Below, in pieces: positions 14,832 through 18,022 of a stretch of DNA of 18,022 nt. Location: positions 1 through 18,022 of the forward strand of contig JBAYJY010000091.1 of the NCBI GenBank assembly GCA_041664945.1. Direction: 5' to 3'. Made by a program: the position numbers and the translations under genes. The notes beneath the pieces were generated by a model. That model was not told the DNA's origin and did not search any database. It saw only the letters and a program-made list of their open reading frames with translations. Each line of letters opens with the position of its first letter. The first letter of the stretch is position 1. This DNA is from JBAYJY01 sp041664945 (GTDB lineage: Bacteria > UBP15 > UBA6099).

Positions 14832-17459
14832 ATGGGCTTTTTGATGCTGTCAAAAGGGACAAACTGGAACCAAATTATGAATGAAAACGGGTTTCTTTCT
14901 TTTCTCGTCTCAAAGCAGAAACTGACCCCTCCGAACGTACGCGAAATTATCTCCGGCGAAGCAGGGAAAAGCGCGGAAACAAACGACGCTGATTTAGATG
15001 CGTTTCGAAAGAAGATAGTCGGCTCCGGGATAATGAGCGAGGACGAACTTCTGATCGAACTGAGCGAGTACAAAACAAAATGTTTGAATGAAAACGTTGA
15101 GGAAATATCGCCGCTTGACATAATCCTCGTCTATGAGAATGAAGAATTCGGGAAATTGATTGAAGGAATCCTGTCGTCCGTCGGCCATACGATAACCGTC
15201 TGCCGCGACGCCGTGGAGGCGGGCGGCCTTCTCGAACGCGTTCCGTGCGATGTAATCATAGCCGACCTTCATCTGAATGCGATAGACGGGGTCGAGCTTG
15301 CCTCCATGTTGCTCGAGAACAATAAACGCCTGTACGCTGCGGCGCTGGCCGACGATGCCGGCTCCTACAATCTGCCGGCGAAATTGTATGTCGAGCCGCG
15401 TTTCGCTTTTATTTCAAAAAAGGAATCCGAACGCGAGCTGAGTTCGTTTATCGAGAAAGTTTCGGCGCGTAAAACGGGCCGCGCGAGCATCGCGGCGGCG
15501 TCTCAGGCTCCAGTGTCCGAGGCGGCGCCTCCCGTCGACGGAAAAATTGCATTGTGGTTACAGGCGACCGAGATCAAATACACAAGCGACGGAGTCACCA
15601 TTTTCATCGATCCGGCAAGAATACCGAGGGCGGCCGACCGCACGAACATCGGTAAATTCGACAGGGACTTATACAACTCCTTTTTTGAGGAGCTGAAGAA
15701 GAAATTGAGCCGGATGCGAATCGAGCAACTTGACGTCAGAAATCTCGAAGTCGCCTTCTGGTATCCTTGGAACGTTCCCATCCGCATAGCGCCCGCGCAG
15801 GAACCCGCGAGAGACGCGAAGGCGAGCGTCCGCCTTTCGCCCGACGGACGCTCTGTAACCGCGGATTACACTCCGCCGACAGGGAAAGGCTATCACATCC
15901 GCAAAGACGTTCTGGAAAGAAGAATACACGATGCGGCGACGGAATTCTTTTTCTCACGGGAAGCGTTCGACCGTCTCTTTTTAGCGAGCGCCCCGCTTGT
16001 CAACGTGCCTGTCGCCGAACAGCGCGACGGAAATTTCGAGATCCGGATATCTCAGGACGAAACTGAAGCGACTCTTATTCTCAGAAAATCGTACGGCGGC
16101 AATCCGATCACGGCGGAGACGATTCTGGGCGCGGTGGCTAAAATCGGCGTGAAGGAAAATCTGAATGCGGACCGAATCAGGGAAATGTGTTACACCGGCG
16201 TATGGGATAAAGAGATTGTCATCGCTCGCGGGAAGCCGCCGGCCAACGGCGAAAACGGCAAAATAAGATTCATATACAAGGAAAAAAGCGCCGCGGCGCA
16301 AACCGCGCCGACCGGATTCGACCACAGAGTCGTGAAGAAGATGGACAATGTGTCGAAGGGCGAATCGCTGCTTTCCGCGCTTCCTCCGACTCCGGGCGTA
16401 GCCGGCGTAAACGTGCGCGGCAAAGCGATACCGGCGAAAGCCGGAAAACCCGTGAGATTCGCGAAGACGAAAAGCTCCTCCGATTCCGATGTTATTGTCG
16501 GCGATAATGTTGAGCTCGTGATGGACAATACGTTTCTTATATCTCAGATAGACGGAATGGTTCAAGTCGACGGCCGCAAAATCAGCGTTGTTCCCGTTTA
16601 TGAAATCAAAGGAAACGTGGATTACTCAGTAGGGAATCTGAACATAAAAGGCGCCGCTGTAATTCATGGGAGCGTTCTGAGCAAGTTCGAGGTTCACGCA
16701 ACGGGAGACATCCACGTGCTCGGCTCCATAGAAGACGCGATAGTGAGCAGCGACGGCTCGATCTACGTCGAGCAGGGCATATACGGCCATGAAAAAGCGA
16801 TAGTGTGCGCGGCGAATGCCGTTGAGGCTCGCTGCATCGAGCAGGCAAATGTTTTTTGCCGCGGAACAGTTTTCGCGCATTCCAATATTTCGCATTCTCT
16901 CGTTGTCGCTTTCGACAGAATCGTTGTCGCTCCCGGAAAAGGTTTCGTCGTCGGCGGAACGCTTAAGGCCGGCGTCATGGCGTCGACGCCCAGACTCGGC
17001 GGCCCGTCTCACACGATCACTTCCATCGAAGTCGGCTCCACAATCTGCCTCGAAGAGGAAATGGAAAAGCTTCGGGAATACATGCTGAAAAAAATCTCCA
17101 TCACTGAATCGCAAAACAGGCGCGCGACGACCGGCCAACAGGAACCGGCTCAGAAATCCGCCGCACAATCCGAAGACGCCGCCGCTGAAGAACTCAAGGC
17201 TAAATACGGCGGCATTCGCGTGAAACCTTACGACCGCTATTTTCTCGACTGGCTCGAATCCTACTCTAACAAATTCAAGCTCAGAAAACATATCTACAAA
17301 CCCGGCGAGCACCAAACTCTCAACAAGGTTATCTCGGAAAATCAGACTTATCCCGGCGTTAACATCCGCATCAGGGGCCTTAACTTCAACATCGCCAACG
17401 AGATCACCGGAAAAAGGGTGTTCAGCCTCTCAGGAGACAGAATTTCCGAAAGCGTCTGA
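14832..17459 (+). CDS. Receiver domain-FapA (DUF342) fusion protein
   Basis: This protein of about 875 residues (from ATG 14832) has three parts. Residues about 19-82 resemble two degenerate halves of the PilB/GspE N-terminal (MshEN-like) fold: LVSKQKLTPPNVREII and IVGSGIMSEDELLIEL. Residues about 96-200 form a response-regulator receiver domain with ENEE acidic residues, a likely phospho-acceptor Asp145 in VIIADLHL, and K196; the usual Ser/Thr at the fourth strand appears to be Ala. From about 230 onward it matches FapA (DUF342), with ARGKPPANGENGKIRF, LPPTPGVAGVNVRGK, and then the beta-helix with GNVDYSVGNLNIKG, GDIHVLGSIEDA and GFVVGGTLKAGV, followed by a coiled-coil-like tail. FapA proteins are linked to flagella or cell-surface assembly; the role here is unknown. 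The start is uncertain: ATGs at 14844 and 14877 are alternatives. Confidence 0.85.
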   Translation: MGFLMLSKGTNWNQIMNENGFLSFLVSKQKLTPPNVREIISGEAGKSAETNDADLDAFRKKIVGSGIMSEDELLIELSEYKTKCLNENVEEISPLDIILVYENEEFGKLIEGILSSVGHTITVCRDAVEAGGLLERVPCDVIIADLHLNAIDGVELASMLLENNKRLYAAALADDAGSYNLPAKLYVEPRFAFISKKESERELSSFIEKVSARKTGRASIAAASQAPVSEAAPPVDGKIALWLQATEIKYTSDGVTIFIDPARIPRAADRTNIGKFDRDLYNSFFEELKKKLSRMRIEQLDVRNLEVAFWYPWNVPIRIAPAQEPARDAKASVRLSPDGRSVTADYTPPTGKGYHIRKDVLERRIHDAATEFFFSREAFDRLFLASAPLVNVPVAEQRDGNFEIRISQDETEATLILRKSYGGNPITAETILGAVAKIGVKENLNADRIREMCYTGVWDKEIVIARGKPPANGENGKIRFIYKEKSAAAQTAPTGFDHRVVKKMDNVSKGESLLSALPPTPGVAGVNVRGKAIPAKAGKPVRFAKTKSSSDSDVIVGDNVELVMDNTFLISQIDGMVQVDGRKISVVPVYEIKGNVDYSVGNLNIKGAAVIHGSVLSKFEVHATGDIHVLGSIEDAIVSSDGSIYVEQGIYGHEKAIVCAANAVEARCIEQANVFCRGTVFAHSNISHSLVVAFDRIVVAPGKGFVVGGTLKAGVMASTPRLGGPSHTITSIEVGSTICLEEEMEKLREYMLKKISITESQNRRATTGQQEPAQKSAAQSEDAAAEELKAKYGGIRVKPYDRYFLDWLESYSNKFKLRKHIYKPGEHQTLNKVISENQTYPGVNIRIRGLNFNIANEITGKRVFSLSGDRISESV

Positions 17460-17477
17460 TTTTTGCCTCCCGAATGT

Positions 17478-17507
17478 CCGCGCTATCTATATGCGGTTTT
17501 CGTTTTT
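17478..17507 (+). terminator. Weak Rho-independent terminator candidate
   Basis: CCGC (17478-17481) and GCGG (17493-17496) can form a short stem with an 11-base loop, followed at once by TTTTCGTTTTT. It is located 18 bases after the receiver-FapA stop and just before the next promoter. The 4-bp stem is weak, so the call is tentative. Confidence 0.33.
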
Positions 17508-17509
17508 CA

Positions 17510-17537
17510 TTGACATACATCTCCCCCCTGTTAGTAT
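17510..17537 (+). promoter_or_regulatory. Putative promoter of the radical SAM gene
   Basis: A perfect -35 box TTGACA (17510-17515) is followed after 16 bases by TAGTAT (17532-17537), a 4-of-6 match to the -10 box. The ATG lies only 9 bases after the -10 box and lacks a Shine-Dalgarno sequence, so the transcript is predicted to be nearly leaderless. Confidence 0.5.
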
Positions 17538-17546
17538 TTGGATTGC

Positions 17547-18022
17547 ATGACTGATAGCGAAAACAGACACAACGTTGAAATCGAGCTCGATGCGCTCCCG
17601 CGCGTGACGAAACCCGCCCGATACACCGGCGGCGAATGGAACCAGGTCAAACATGACTGGGACTCCGCCGGCGTCCGCTTCGCGCTCTGCTTCCCCGAAA
17701 TCTATGAGATAGGGATGTCCAACCTCGGCTTCCTTCTTCTCTATCACCTTATTAACGAAATTCCGGACACGCTCTGCGAGCGCTGTTTCGCGCCGTGGCC
17801 CGATTTTGAACGCGAGCTTTCCGAACGCGGACTGCCGCTCTGCTCTCTCGAAAACCGGATGCCGCTCGCCGACTTCGACGTCGTCGGCTTCTCGCTCTCC
17901 TATGAGATGACTTATACGAACGTCCTGACAATGCTCAAGCTCGGCGGCATTCCTTTCCGCGCGGCGGACCGCGCTGCCGACTGGCCGCTCGTCATCGCAG
18001 GCGGCGGCTCCGCCTGCAACCC
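17547..18022 (+). CDS. B12-binding domain radical SAM protein (TIGR03960-like), N-terminal part
   Basis: The frame runs open from ATG 17547 to the window edge (158 complete codons). Its N-terminus shows KPARYTGGEWNQV, VRFALCFPEIYEIGMSNLG, CERCFAPWPDFERELSERG, LCSLENRMPLADFDVVGFSL, TYTNVLTMLKLGGIPFRA and VIAGGGSACNP. These are hallmarks of the large radical SAM family with an N-terminal cobalamin-binding-like domain (TIGR03960), often next to or fused with a DUF2344 protein. The radical SAM CxxxCxxC motif would lie beyond the window. The family is thought to modify RNA or another macromolecule, but its substrate is not established to my knowledge. It begins its own transcription unit. Confidence 0.9.
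   Translation, partial: MTDSENRHNVEIELDALPRVTKPARYTGGEWNQVKHDWDSAGVRFALCFPEIYEIGMSNLGFLLLYHLINEIPDTLCERCFAPWPDFERELSERGLPLCSLENRMPLADFDVVGFSLSYEMTYTNVLTMLKLGGIPFRAADRAADWPLVIAGGGSACN

Overview
This is a GC-rich, gene-dense window in which every gene but one is on the + strand. It suggests a strictly anaerobic bacterium with a Wood-Ljungdahl (folate-dependent C1) branch. The evidence is a MetV-MetF methylene-tetrahydrofolate reductase pair with an MvhD-type iron-sulfur protein, several ferredoxin-like domains, glutamate synthase split in the archaeal/anaerobe style, an Fe-S type PurF, and a half-length (split) CarB. No ribosomal RNA or other marker gene is present, so I do not assign a phylum. 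The carbamoyl-phosphate and purine genes are clearly bacterial in sequence.

Layout. (1) 1-1227: the C-terminal part of an ammonium transporter (amt) and a PII signalling protein (glnB/glnK type). (2) 1228-1504: a non-coding stretch with a well-folded candidate structured RNA and a separate strong hairpin. (3) 1505-6622: mvhD-like gene, metV, metF, a glutamate-synthase-like Fe-S/flavoprotein of unknown role, and a second paralogue that keeps the glutamate synthase signatures; from metV onward these are tightly packed. (4) 6647-9530: a 43-residue basic small protein, two tandem hairpins, and a fusion of glutamate synthase domain 1 (glutaminase) with domain 3 (GXGXG). (5) 9531-9816: a non-coding repeat cluster. 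(6) 9817-10236, minus strand: a zinc-ribbon membrane protein. (7) 10494-14665: carA, the N-terminal half of carB, and purF, each overlapping the next by 17 nt. (8) 14666-14831: an AT-rich control region with a Rex-box-like palindrome. (9) 14832-17459: a receiver-domain/FapA (DUF342) fusion. (10) 17547 to the window edge: the start of a B12-binding radical SAM protein.

How it fits together. Amt imports ammonium and PII senses nitrogen and energy state. The split glutamate synthase (GltB2 plus the GltB1-GltB3 fusion) makes glutamate from glutamine and 2-oxoglutarate. CarA, CarB and PurF then spend glutamine nitrogen on pyrimidines, arginine and purines. The C1 module metV-metF sits inside this nitrogen block and may share its electron supply, because a glutamate-synthase-like protein lacking the glutamate synthase signatures lies between metF and the probable real GltB2.

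The points most worth a second look are: that remodelled paralogue as a possible electron-transfer partner of MetVF; the 43-residue protein whose N-terminus resembles, without gaps, the propeptide of the downstream glutamate synthase; the structured RNA at 1296-1377; the half CarB with no partner nearby; and the receiver-FapA fusion behind a Rex-like palindrome.
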